Positions 55,927 through 64,000 of a stretch of 64,000 nt of DNA are shown here, piece by piece. Origin of the DNA: Aquibacillus halophilus (lineage in GTDB: Bacteria; Bacillota; Bacilli; Bacillales; Amphibacillaceae); contig NZ_WJNG01000007.1 of NCBI RefSeq assembly GCF_009649745.1, positions 62,001 to 126,000 on the forward strand, in the 5' to 3' direction. Below the pieces are notes generated by a model, which saw nothing but the letters and a program-made list of their open reading frames with translations, was not told the origin of the DNA and did not search any database. Numbering within the stretch: position 1 is the first letter of the stretch; each line of letters begins with the position of its first letter. The position numbers and the translations under genes are program-made.

Positions 55927-57657
55927 ATGTCTATAGATAAAAAAGATGTTATCAAATTACTCGAATCTATATCAGTTTATTTAGAGTTAAAAGGAGAAAA
56001 TTCATTTAAGATTGCTGCTTATCGTAAAGCAGCCCAAGCCTTAGAATCAGACGATAGGTCTTTAAATGAAATAGATGACTTTACTAAGATTAATGGAATT
56101 GGTAAGGGAACCTCGACTGTAATTCAGGAATTTATTAGTAATGGATTTTCGGATACATTGCAGCAGTTACAGGAAGAGGTACCTAAAGGCTTAATTCCAT
56201 TGCTACAATTGCCAGGGTTAGGTGGTAAAAAACTATCAAAGCTATATCAAGAACTAGGTGTGACAGATGCTGCTTCACTAAAAGCATCATGCGAAAAAGG
56301 TGAGGTTGAGAATTTAAGTGGTTTTGGCAAAAAGACAGCTGAAAAAATTCTTAAGGGATTAAGTGAAGTATCTAATCGTCCGGAACGTTTACCAATTGCA
56401 TTTATGCTACCAATAGTTGATAAAATTGAAAAAATATTAAGTGAGATAGATTCAATCAACAGGTTTTCACGTGCAGGTAGTGTTCGGAGAATGAGTGAAA
56501 CAATTAAAGATTTAGACTTTATTATTGGTTCCGAACAGCCGCTAATTGTTAGAGATGAATTGTTGGAGATAAAAGATATTAAAAACATAATTGCTTCAGG
56601 TGAAACAAAGGTTTCGATTGTTTTGGATGTAGGCTATGATGTGAATGTTGATTTTCGTATTGTCTCACCTAAGGAATTTGCTACTACATTACATCATTTT
56701 ACAGGTTCCAAGGAACATAACGTCGCTATGAGACAGCTTGCGAAATCACAAGGCATGAAGATTAATGAGTATGGGCTTGAAAACGTAGAAACTAGCGAAA
56801 TAATAACTTTTGATAGTGAAACAGATTTCTTTAAACACTTTGGTCTCAATTATATCTCACCAGAGCTTAGAGAAAATAAGGGTGAAATAGAGGCGTTTCG
56901 TTCGCAAGTTCCTCTTGTCACACAAAAAGATGTTCGTGGTGACCTACATATGCATACGACATGGAGTGATGGAGCACAGTCGATAGAGGAAATGGTAAAC
57001 ATGGCCATTAGCCGGGGATATGAGTATATAGCTATTACTGATCATTCAAAGTTTTTGAAAGTAGCTAATGGTCTTGATGAAAAGAAAATACGTAGGCAAC
57101 GAGAAGAGATAAATCGACTAAATGACAAATATAAGAACTTTCATATTTTTGCGGGAATAGAAATGGATATCTTACCTGATGGAACATTAGACTTTTCGAA
57201 TGAATTTTTAAAAGAAATGGATTATGTAGTTGCTGGGATTCATTCTAGCTTTAATCAATCAAAGGATAAAATTATGAAACGTTTGAATTCTGCCCTAGAG
57301 AACCAGTATGTGAATGTAATTGCTCATCCTACTGGGAGATTGATTGGTCGAAGAGAAGGTTACCAGGTGGATGTCGAGCAGTTAATCATGGGTGCTAAGG
57401 AAACGGGAACTGTACTTGAGTTAAACGCTAATCCTAATCGTTTTGATTTATCGTGGGAATGGATAAAACTTGCGCAGGAAAATGGAGTTAATATTGCTGT
57501 TAATACTGATGCGCATAGCTACACGACACTAAATAATATGGAAGTAGGAATAGGGATTGCCCGTAAAGGATGGTTACGTAAAGAAACGGTAATTAATACC
57601 TGGACCAAAGAAGAGTTGAAAAAACTTTTTCATAGCAAAGGATTAAAAAAGGAGTAA
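55927..57657 (+). CDS. polX: DNA polymerase X with PHP domain
   Basis: A 576-residue family X polymerase. Helix-hairpin-helix repeats (INGIGKGTS, LPGLGGKKL) are followed by a nucleotidyltransferase core with DLDFIIGSE and VNVDFRIV aspartates, and a C-terminal PHP nuclease with DLHMHTTWSDG and GIEMDILPDG. It fills short gaps in base excision repair. AGGAGG lies ten bases before ATG 55927. Confidence 0.93.
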   Translation: MSIDKKDVIKLLESISVYLELKGENSFKIAAYRKAAQALESDDRSLNEIDDFTKINGIGKGTSTVIQEFISNGFSDTLQQLQEEVPKGLIPLLQLPGLGGKKLSKLYQELGVTDAASLKASCEKGEVENLSGFGKKTAEKILKGLSEVSNRPERLPIAFMLPIVDKIEKILSEIDSINRFSRAGSVRRMSETIKDLDFIIGSEQPLIVRDELLEIKDIKNIIASGETKVSIVLDVGYDVNVDFRIVSPKEFATTLHHFTGSKEHNVAMRQLAKSQGMKINEYGLENVETSEIITFDSETDFFKHFGLNYISPELRENKGEIEAFRSQVPLVTQKDVRGDLHMHTTWSDGAQSIEEMVNMAISRGYEYIAITDHSKFLKVANGLDEKKIRRQREEINRLNDKYKNFHIFAGIEMDILPDGTLDFSNEFLKEMDYVVAGIHSSFNQSKDKIMKRLNSALENQYVNVIAHPTGRLIGRREGYQVDVEQLIMGAKETGTVLELNANPNRFDLSWEWIKLAQENGVNIAVNTDAHSYTTLNNMEVGIGIARKGWLRKETVINTWTKEELKKLFHSKGLKKE

Positions 57658-57663
57658 CTTGTC

Positions 57664-60006
57664 ATGAATAGTCGAATATTTAATGTCTTAGAATATAACA
57701 AAATAATAGAAATGCTAAACTCTCAGGCTGCTTCTAGCCTAGGAAAGCAAAGAACAGCATCATTAAAGCCTTCGATAAATTTAGAAGAAGTGATTCAATT
57801 ACAAGACGAGACTGATGAAGCTGCTAATGTTTTACGGTTAAAAGGAAATGTTCCTCTAGGTGGAATTTTTGACATTAAACCAAGTATTAAAAGAACCATC
57901 ATTGGTGGTACTTTAAATCCACATGAATGTCTTGATGTATCAAGTACAATTTATGGTGGTAAACAAATAAAAAAATTCATCGAAGATATAGAAGAGATGG
58001 AACTACCTATCTTAAGAGAGTTAGTTAGTCAAATCCTCCCTCTAAATGAATTAGAGCGAATAATTAAAAGTTGTATTGATGATAACGGCCATGTCATGGA
58101 CAGTGCATCAGATAAACTCCGTACAATACGGTCAAAAATAAAAACAAATGAAAGTCGTGTGCGCGATAAGCTGGATTCGTACACGAAATCGAAAAGTAAA
58201 ATGTTATCAGATGCCATTGTTACCATACGTAATGATCGTTATGTTTTACCTGTGAAACAGGAATATCGTGGTTCCATTGGCGGAATCGTTCATGATCAAT
58301 CCTCTTCCGGAGCAACTTTGTTTATTGAACCACAATCAGTTGTAGATTTAAATAATCATCTTCAGGAAGCAAGAGTGCAAGAAACTCATGAGGTTGACCG
58401 AATTTTACGTGGCTTATCCGAAAAAATTGCTGATAGTGAATCCTATTTGTTTCAAAATGTTGAAGCGTTAGCGCAAATAGATTTTATGTTCGCTAGGGCA
58501 AAATTGGGAAAAAGCATGCGAGCATCCATGCCTAAAATGAATGACAAAGGCATTATTAAAATGAAGCAAGGTAGACACCCCTTAATAGATGAAGACGAAG
58601 TAGTACCTAATGATGTTGAAATAGGAGAGTCGTACACTTCAATTGTTATCACTGGTCCAAATACAGGAGGAAAAACAGTAACATTGAAGATGGTTGGGCT
58701 ATGTACATTAATGGCTCAATCCGGATTACAAGTTCCGGCTTTAGATGGTTGTGAAATGGCGGTTTTTTCCAATGTTTTTGCTGATATTGGTGATGAACAA
58801 TCGATTGAGCAAAGCTTAAGTACCTTCTCATCTCACATGACTAATATCGTCAATATATTAAAACATGTTGACCACCAGACGTTAGTGCTATTTGATGAAC
58901 TTGGTGCTGGTACGGATCCCCAGGAAGGTGCAGCTCTTGCAATGTCTATTTTAGATGAGGTTGTTAGACGAGACGCTAGAATTATTGCGACGACCCACTA
59001 TCCTGAATTAAAGGCATACGGCTATAATAGAAATGGAGTAATCAACGCGTCTGTAGAGTTTGACGTACAGTCGTTAAGGCCTACTTACCGTTTACTTATT
59101 GGTGTACCTGGTCGTAGTAATGCATTTGAAATATCTAAAAGACTTGGATTAAACGAAGATATCATTGAAACTGCTAAAACTCATATTGGTACTGATTCCA
59201 AGAGTGTTGAAAATATGATAGCGTCACTAGAAGAATCAAGAAGAGGCGCAGAAAATGATTATCAAGAAGCAGAACAGGTGTTAATTGAGGCAGAGGAATT
59301 AAGGCAAGATTTACAACACCAGTGGGCACAGCTTGAAAAGAACCGTGAGGATATCTATAAGAAGGCGGAGCTAAAGGCTGAAAAGGCATTGCAAAAAGCT
59401 AGGGAAGAAGCAGAGCTAATTGTATCTGAGATGCGAAATATGAAAAATCAAGCTAACTTGAAAGAACATGAATGGATTGAAGCGCGAAAAATGCTTGATG
59501 AAGCACAGCCTAAGTTAACAAAAGCCCAGAAAGAAAAAGTGAAAAAAACGGATATTGAAAAAGATCTACAAGCTGGAGATGAAGTCAAACTTCTTTCATT
59601 GAACCAAAATGGTACGGTCATCGAGAAAATTAATGATAAAGAATTTCAAGTGCAGGTTGGTATTATGAAAGTAAAAGTAAAACGTAAGGATCTTCAATTT
59701 ATCAAACGTGAAGAACCATTAGTAGAAAAGCCAATTGCCACAGTTAAGGGATCAAACTATCATGTTAAGACAGAACTTGATCTAAGAGGAGAACGTTATG
59801 AGGATGCAATTCAGCAATTAGAAAAGTATATTGATGATGCTTTGCTTGCAGGTTATCCTAGTGTATCTATCATACACGGTAAAGGCACAGGAGCTCTTAG
59901 AACAGGTGTTCAAACCTACGCTAAGAAACACCCACATATTGAATCCTATCAAGCCGGAGGAATGAATGAGGGCGGAAGTGGAGTAACTGTGATAAAATTT
60001 CGTTAA
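57664..60006 (+). CDS. mutS2: Endonuclease MutS2
   Basis: A 780-residue MutS2. The ATPase domain has Walker [13 protein letters not shown] and Walker [18 protein letters not shown] coiled-coil region (about 510-620) is followed by the C-terminal Smr nuclease domain with [11 protein letters not shown] and [11 protein letters not shown]. In Bacilli MutS2 acts on recombination intermediates and rescues stalled ribosomes. It follows polX by 6 bases. Confidence 0.95.
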   Translation: MNSRIFNVLEYNKIIEMLNSQAASSLGKQRTASLKPSINLEEVIQLQDETDEAANVLRLKGNVPLGGIFDIKPSIKRTIIGGTLNPHECLDVSSTIYGGKQIKKFIEDIEEMELPILRELVSQILPLNELERIIKSCIDDNGHVMDSASDKLRTIRSKIKTNESRVRDKLDSYTKSKSKMLSDAIVTIRNDRYVLPVKQEYRGSIGGIVHDQSSSGATLFIEPQSVVDLNNHLQEARVQETHEVDRILRGLSEKIADSESYLFQNVEALAQIDFMFARAKLGKSMRASMPKMNDKGIIKMKQGRHPLIDEDEVVPNDVEIGESYTSIVITGPNTGGKTVTLKMVGLCTLMAQSGLQVPALDGCEMAVFSNVFADIGDEQSIEQSLSTFSSHMTNIVNILKHVDHQTLVLFDELGAGTDPQEGAALAMSILDEVVRRDARIIATTHYPELKAYGYNRNGVINASVEFDVQSLRPTYRLLIGVPGRSNAFEISKRLGLNEDIIETAKTHIGTDSKSVENMIASLEESRRGAENDYQEAEQVLIEAEELRQDLQHQWAQLEKNREDIYKKAELKAEKALQKAREEAELIVSEMRNMKNQANLKEHEWIEARKMLDEAQPKLTKAQKEKVKKTDIEKDLQAGDEVKLLSLNQNGTVIEKINDKEFQVQVGIMKVKVKRKDLQFIKREEPLVEKPIATVKGSNYHVKTELDLRGERYEDAIQQLEKYIDDALLAGYPSVSIIHGKGTGALRTGVQTYAKKHPHIESYQAGGMNEGGSGVTVIKFR

Positions 60007-60130
60007 TAGTGTAGTAACTATTGACACCGACTTATCCAATTTACGTTCATAAGAATGAGTTGATAATTAACTTCAGTTAGGATATAGATACAAAAAAAAA
60101 AGAGATAATCCTAGAATAGGAGGAGAAAAA

Positions 60131-60538
60131 ATGAATAGCTTCTGGGAAAATCCATTTGTAGAAACAGCTGCAAGATATAGTGTAGCTGTCTTATGTTTGG
60201 TTGTGTTTTTGGCTATTTTTGAGATTGTGACTTCTTATAAAAATTGGGAGGAAATAAAAAATGGCAATTTCGCAGTCGCTATGGCCACAGGTGGAAAAAT
60301 TTTTGGTATAGCTAATATTTTCAGGTATTCCATTGAGCATAATGATACGTTAATTGAGAGTATAAGCTGGGGAAGTTTTGGTTTTTTGCTATTGTTATCT
60401 GGCTATTTTATTTTTGAATTCTTAACTCCTACCTATAAGATTGATCAGGAGATCGCTAAGGATAATCGCGCCGTAGGATTTATCTCTATGATTATTTCAA
60501 TTGGTTTATCATTTGTAATAGGGGCAAGTATTGGATAG
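60131..60538 (+). CDS. yshE: DUF350 membrane protein YshE
   Basis: A 135-residue DUF350 protein with about four hydrophobic segments and YKNWEEIKNGNFAVAMATGGK. It is a paralogue of the DUF350 protein at 504-899. It follows mutS2 as in B. subtilis (yshE). TAGGAGGAG precedes the ATG. Function is unknown. Confidence 0.88.
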   Translation: MNSFWENPFVETAARYSVAVLCLVVFLAIFEIVTSYKNWEEIKNGNFAVAMATGGKIFGIANIFRYSIEHNDTLIESISWGSFGFLLLLSGYFIFEFLTPTYKIDQEIAKDNRAVGFISMIISIGLSFVIGASIG

Positions 60539-60553
60539 AAGGAGAGAACTTAG

Positions 60554-60637
60554 GTGAAAACTCTAGCTAGAGTATTAATTTGCATTGCGTTATTATTTTT
60601 CATTATTGGAATTGTTTTTATCATTCAGTCCATGTAA
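60554..60637 (+). CDS. 27-residue single-helix membrane peptide
   Basis: GTG at 60554 follows GGAGAG (60541-60546) by seven bases and opens a 27-codon frame. It encodes a basic start (MKTLAR), a continuous hydrophobic helix (about 7-24) and a short tail, ending at TAA 60635. It lies 15 bases after yshE and directly before a terminator. The size, helix and position suggest a real microprotein cotranscribed with yshE; no homologue is known to me. Confidence 0.55.
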   Translation: MKTLARVLICIALLFFIIGIVFIIQSM

Positions 60638-60671
60638 AGGAGTCGTTTTTAACGGCTCTTTTACTTTTTTC
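60638..60671 (+). terminator. Terminator after yshE/microprotein
   Basis: GAGTCGTT pairs with AACGGCTC (one G-U) around TTT, then T-rich sequence. Confidence 0.8.
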
Positions 60672-60738
60672 GGTAGCTGTTCGATAAAAAAAATTAAACT
60701 AAAAAGTAATTAATATTTAAAAAATTGTGAAAAGTGGT

Positions 60739-60744
60739 TATAAT
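60739..60744 (+). promoter_or_regulatory. -10 box of lcfA
   Basis: A perfect TATAAT about 30 bases before lcfA; the -35 (TTTAAA-like) is weak. No FadR palindrome is seen here. Confidence 0.45.
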
Positions 60745-60774
60745 GGAATTAATTAGAGAAAAGGAGGTAGTTGA

Positions 60775-62481
60775 ATGAGTGAATTACGTGAAAAGGTTTG
60801 GCTTTCACACTATCCATCTGAAATACCTAAAAGTATTGCTTACGACGAAAAGCCTCTCCATGTTTTCTTAGAAGAAGCGACAAAACAAAACCCAAAAATG
60901 AAAGCGCTTCATTTTTTGGGGAAAGAACTAAGTTATGAAGAGGTTTATACGCAATCTAAAAAACTAGCAGCTTATTTACAGCAACTAGGGTTAGAAAAAG
61001 GGGATCGGGTTTCAGTTATGCTACCAAACTCTCCACAAGCCGTTATAAGTTATTATGGTATCTTAATGGCAGGTGGTATAGTTGTTGAAACAAACCCCCT
61101 TTATCAAGAAAGAGAATTAGAGTATCAAGTAAAAGACTCTGGCTCGAAAATGATTATTTGTTTAGATTTACTCATGCCAAAAGTTCTTAAGGTTAAGGAA
61201 TCGACTTCGTTAGAACATGTAATTGTTACCGGAATTAAGGATTATTTACCATTTCCTAAAAACCTTCTTTACCCTTTAGTTCAAAAAAAGCAAGGTACTA
61301 CAGCCGTTAAAGTGAAACAGTCTGCAGAACTCCATCCTTGGACATCAATAATTGCTAAAGAAGAATCTGAGTTTATAGAGCATGTTATAAATCCTAAAGA
61401 AGACTTGGCACTATTACAATATACTGGTGGAACGACCGGATTTCCTAAAGGTGTTATGTTAACTCACTATAATTTGGTATCCAATGTTCAAATGTGTAAA
61501 GCTTGGCTTGGAAAAGAAAGAGAATCACAAGAAACAGTCTTAGGTATTCTTCCATTTTTTCACGTTTACGGTATGACGACAGTCATGAACTACTCTGTAT
61601 TTACTGGCGCGAAAATGATTTTAGTACCAAAGTTTGATGCTGAGGATTTGTTGAAGACGATTGAGAAGCAAAGACCTTCAGTTTTTCCTGGAGCCCCAAC
61701 TATATATATAGCATTGTTGAATCATCCCAAGATAAAAGAGTTTGATCTTTCATCGATTGAGGCATGTATAAGCGGTTCTGCACCATTACCAACAGAAGTT
61801 CAGGAGGAGTTCGAACGTGTTACTGGTGGACGATTAGTTGAAGGTTATGGATTAACGGAATCATCACCTGTAACCCATTCTAATTTCATAGCACCAAACT
61901 TAGTTCATGGCGGTATCGGAGTGCCCTGGCCCGATACAGAATCCAAAATAGTAGTTATGGGTACGGACGAAGAGGCAGAGCAAGGAGATATAGGTGAAAT
62001 AGTAGTTAAGGGTCCTCAAGTGATGAAGGGTTATTGGAATAATCCAGAAGAGACAGAACAGGTACTAAGAGATGGATGGTTATTTACAGGAGATATTGGT
62101 TACATGGATGAAAATGGATGTTTTTATGTAATGGATAGGAAAAAAGATATGATCATAGCAGGTGGATACAACATATATCCTCGAGAAGTAGAAGAAGTTT
62201 TATATGAGTATGAGGGAATCCAAGAAGTTGTAGTTGCTGGTATTCCTGACCCTTATAGAGGTGAAACTGTCAAAGCCTACATTGTAACTAAATCTGGTTA
62301 TCATTTACATGAGGAATCTTTAGATGAATTTTGTAGGGAACGAATGGCTGCATATAAAATTCCTAGAATTTATGAGTTTAGGGAAGAGTTGCCGAAAACA
62401 GCTGTTGGTAAAATTTTAAGAAGAAAATTAGTTGATGAGGAAAGAAACAAGTTAAGTGAGATAAAGGATCAATCTGTTTAA
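60775..62481 (+). CDS. lcfA: Long-chain fatty-acid-CoA ligase
   Basis: A 568-residue adenylate-forming enzyme. Motifs are YTGGTTGFPKGVMLTH, EGYGLTESSPVTH, GWLFTGDIGYMDENG, DRKKDMIIAGGYNIYPREVE and the C-terminal catalytic lysine region KTAVGKILRRKL. It activates fatty acids for beta-oxidation. GGAGG precedes the ATG. It is first in the lcfA-fadR-etfB group. Confidence 0.94.
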   Translation: MSELREKVWLSHYPSEIPKSIAYDEKPLHVFLEEATKQNPKMKALHFLGKELSYEEVYTQSKKLAAYLQQLGLEKGDRVSVMLPNSPQAVISYYGILMAGGIVVETNPLYQERELEYQVKDSGSKMIICLDLLMPKVLKVKESTSLEHVIVTGIKDYLPFPKNLLYPLVQKKQGTTAVKVKQSAELHPWTSIIAKEESEFIEHVINPKEDLALLQYTGGTTGFPKGVMLTHYNLVSNVQMCKAWLGKERESQETVLGILPFFHVYGMTTVMNYSVFTGAKMILVPKFDAEDLLKTIEKQRPSVFPGAPTIYIALLNHPKIKEFDLSSIEACISGSAPLPTEVQEEFERVTGGRLVEGYGLTESSPVTHSNFIAPNLVHGGIGVPWPDTESKIVVMGTDEEAEQGDIGEIVVKGPQVMKGYWNNPEETEQVLRDGWLFTGDIGYMDENGCFYVMDRKKDMIIAGGYNIYPREVEEVLYEYEGIQEVVVAGIPDPYRGETVKAYIVTKSGYHLHEESLDEFCRERMAAYKIPRIYEFREELPKTAVGKILRRKLVDEERNKLSEIKDQSV

Positions 62482-62520
62482 GGCTTGTTTTATTTAGTAA
62501 ATAAGACAGGCCAGATAGTC

Positions 62521-62549
62521 TTGACAAAACAGTATAGAGGATATAAGAT
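62521..62549 (+). promoter_or_regulatory. Promoter of fadR-etfB
   Basis: A consensus TTGACA at 62521-62526 with TAAGAT at 62544-62549 (17-base spacer); TATAAG at 62542 is an alternative. The -10 overlaps the start of the FadR operator. Confidence 0.6.
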
Positions 62550-62582
62550 AAATATGAATGAATAATCATTCATATTTATCTT
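62545..62582. promoter_or_regulatory. FadR operator, perfect 17-bp-arm palindrome
   Basis: The core TGAATGAATAATCATTCA (62555-62572) matches the B. subtilis FadR consensus TGAATGAMTANTCATTCA exactly. The symmetry extends to 17-bp arms around a four-base centre. Confidence 0.9.
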
Positions 62583-62601
62583 TAGTTAGGAGCCCCTCAG
62601 T

Positions 62602-63183
62602 ATGAAAAATAATAAGCCGAAATTTAAACAGATTATTGACGCTGCAGTTACAGTTATAGCTGAAAATGGTTACCATGCTTCAAAAGTCTCAAAGATTGCT
62701 GCACAGGCAGGTGTTGCAGATGGAACTATCTATCTCTATTTTAAAAACAAAGAAGATATTCTTGTTTCTTTATTCCAAGAAAAAATGGGTCAATTTATAG
62801 AAAAAACTGAACAGCAGATCGATTTAAAACAAAATGCTGAGGAAAAAATGAAAACTTTAATTCATATGCATTTTAGTCAGTTGTCTGATGATCATGATTT
62901 AGCCATTGTAACACAATTAGAGTTAAGGCAATCCAACAAAGAGTTAAGATTGATGATTAACGAAGTATTAAAGCGATATCTTAGTATTATCGATCGTATT
63001 GTTGAAGAAGGTATTGCTGAAGGCTCATTTGATCCTAAACTGAACATAAGACTAGTACGCCATATGATATTTGGTACTTTAGATGAAACTGTTACGAATT
63101 GGGTAATGAAGGAGCAGAAATATAAGCTTGCAGATCAAGTTAACGAGGTTCATAAATTAATTATTAAAGGGTTATCTCGATGA
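62602..63183 (+). CDS. fadR: TetR family fatty acid degradation repressor FadR
   Basis: A 193-residue TetR regulator. The N-terminal helix-turn-helix (VSKIAAQAGVADGTIYLYF) and an all-alpha ligand domain are as in B. subtilis FadR (YsiA), which binds long-chain acyl-CoA and releases its operators. The start follows AGGAG. The perfect operator just upstream implies autoregulation and control of etfB. Confidence 0.92.
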   Translation: MKNNKPKFKQIIDAAVTVIAENGYHASKVSKIAAQAGVADGTIYLYFKNKEDILVSLFQEKMGQFIEKTEQQIDLKQNAEEKMKTLIHMHFSQLSDDHDLAIVTQLELRQSNKELRLMINEVLKRYLSIIDRIVEEGIAEGSFDPKLNIRLVRHMIFGTLDETVTNWVMKEQKYKLADQVNEVHKLIIKGLSR

Positions 63184-63260
63184 AAGTTAAATTGCTATAT
63201 TTTAATCTAGTCAGTTATTATTGACTGTATTTTATTTATTATAGAAAGGGGATTTGTTCA

Positions 63261-64000
63261 ATGAATATTTTTGTCCTAATGAAAAGCACCTTTGATACAG
63301 AAGAAAAGATTATTATCAATGATGGAAGAATCGATGACGATGGAGCAGAGTTCATTATTAATCCATATGATGAATATGCAATTGAGGAGGCCATTAATCA
63401 AAGGGATACACACGGTGGCGAAGTGACTGTTGTGACCGTCGGTACTGGGGAGTCAGAAAAACAGCTGAGAACAGCCCTTGCTATGGGTGCTGATAAGGCA
63501 GTATTAGTTAACACAGAAGACGATATGGAGCAAGGTGATCAATATTCAACAGTTAAAATTCTTGAAGCGTTTTTCAAAGATAAAGAAGTAGACCTTATCT
63601 TAGCTGGTAACGTAGCTATTGATGAAGCTAGTGGCCAAATAGGGCCCAGATTGGCAGAAAGGCTAAACATTCCGTATGTGACAACAATTACTGATATAAA
63701 CATTGACGGTACGAAGGTGTCTATTGAAAGGGATGTAGAAGGAGATACAGAAATAGTTGAGACAACAATTCCTTTGTTGGTTACATGTCAGCAGGGTTTA
63801 AATGAGCCTCGTTATCCATCACTGCCTGGCATTATGAAAGCCAAAAAGAAGCCGCTTGATGAGTTAGAACTAGATGATTTAGATTTAGATGAAGATGATG
63901 TAGAACCAAAAACGAAAACAATTGAAATTTTTCTGCCCCCAGAGCGACAGTCTGGCAAGGTGTTATCAGGTGAATTTGATGAACAGGTAAAAGAGCTAGT
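63261..64000 (+). CDS. etfB: Electron transfer flavoprotein beta subunit, 3' end outside window
   Basis: An open frame from ATG 63261, after AAAGGGG, runs 246 codons to the window end; about ten codons are missing. MNIFVLMKSTFDTEEKI, NPYDEYAIEEAI, the nucleotide-binding stretch TALAMGADKAVL (read as RTALAMGADKAVLV) and the ETF-beta signature region VEGDTEIVETTIPLLVT identify it. ETF takes electrons from acyl-CoA dehydrogenases. In B. subtilis fadB lies between fadR and etfB; here it is absent. Confidence 0.93.
   Translation, partial: MNIFVLMKSTFDTEEKIIINDGRIDDDGAEFIINPYDEYAIEEAINQRDTHGGEVTVVTVGTGESEKQLRTALAMGADKAVLVNTEDDMEQGDQYSTVKILEAFFKDKEVDLILAGNVAIDEASGQIGPRLAERLNIPYVTTITDINIDGTKVSIERDVEGDTEIVETTIPLLVTCQQGLNEPRYPSLPGIMKAKKKPLDELELDDLDLDEDDVEPKTKTIEIFLPPERQSGKVLSGEFDEQVKEL

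Overview
The window is a 64-kb chromosomal segment of a low-GC, spore-forming Bacillaceae bacterium, most like the Oceanobacillus/Virgibacillus/Gracilibacillus group. This follows from the AT-rich base composition, strong AGGAGG-type ribosome binding sites, T-box leaders, sporulation genes (ytrH, ytrI, ytvI, ytaF, ytxC, sspI) and a gene order that follows Bacillus subtilis from ytkL to etfB, with local losses and insertions. There is no prophage, CRISPR array, transposase, rRNA or tRNA gene.

Region 1-4.4 kb is the most accessory part. It holds the 3' end of a DUF4247 gene, a DUF350 membrane protein and a membrane-anchored spermidine-synthase-like protein, then ytkL, a composite repeat and a small membrane protein. 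Region 4.4-18.4 kb is conserved core: ytoI, ytpI, nrnA, ytrI/ytrH, dnaE, a GntR regulator, accD-accA, pfkA-pyk and fxsA. The malic enzyme gene ytsJ, which normally follows dnaE, survives only as a frameshifted N-terminal fragment. It lies between a promoter with a GntR-type palindrome and the GntR gene. Region 18.4-29.2 kb holds a second repeat copy, ytvI, ytwI, the TCA genes citZ-icd-mdh with a likely CcpA site, a MaoC-like protein, phoP-phoR with a nearly loopless PhoR, and hflK-hflC.

Region 29.3-41.7 kb carries replication and repair genes (polA, mutM, coaE, nrdR, dnaB, dnaI), ytaF, ytxC, speD and T-box-controlled thrS. gapB, which sits between coaE and speD in B. subtilis, is missing. Region 41.8-54.8 kb holds the third repeat copy, the infC-rpmI-rplT operon behind an L20-type attenuator, ysdA, a TVP38 protein, sigma-W-type ysdB, a dimeric dUTPase, ysdC, a lytic transglycosylase, sspI, an rRNA methyltransferase, T-box-controlled pheS-pheT and rnhC. 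Region 54.9-64 kb holds zapA, cvpA, polX, mutS2, a second DUF350 gene, an unlisted 27-residue membrane peptide, and fatty-acid degradation genes lcfA, fadR and etfB (running off the end) with a perfect FadR operator between lcfA and fadR.

The least explained structure is a family of three related 420-660 bp intergenic repeats (3368-4026, 18461-18880 reversed, 41813-42306). They are built from two GC-rich hairpin modules and produce spurious ORFs. Other candidates worth checking are the decayed ytsJ with its inherited promoter/operator, the folded leader of speD, the sequestered ribosome binding site of ytaF, and the truncated polyamine/DUF350 cluster at the left edge.
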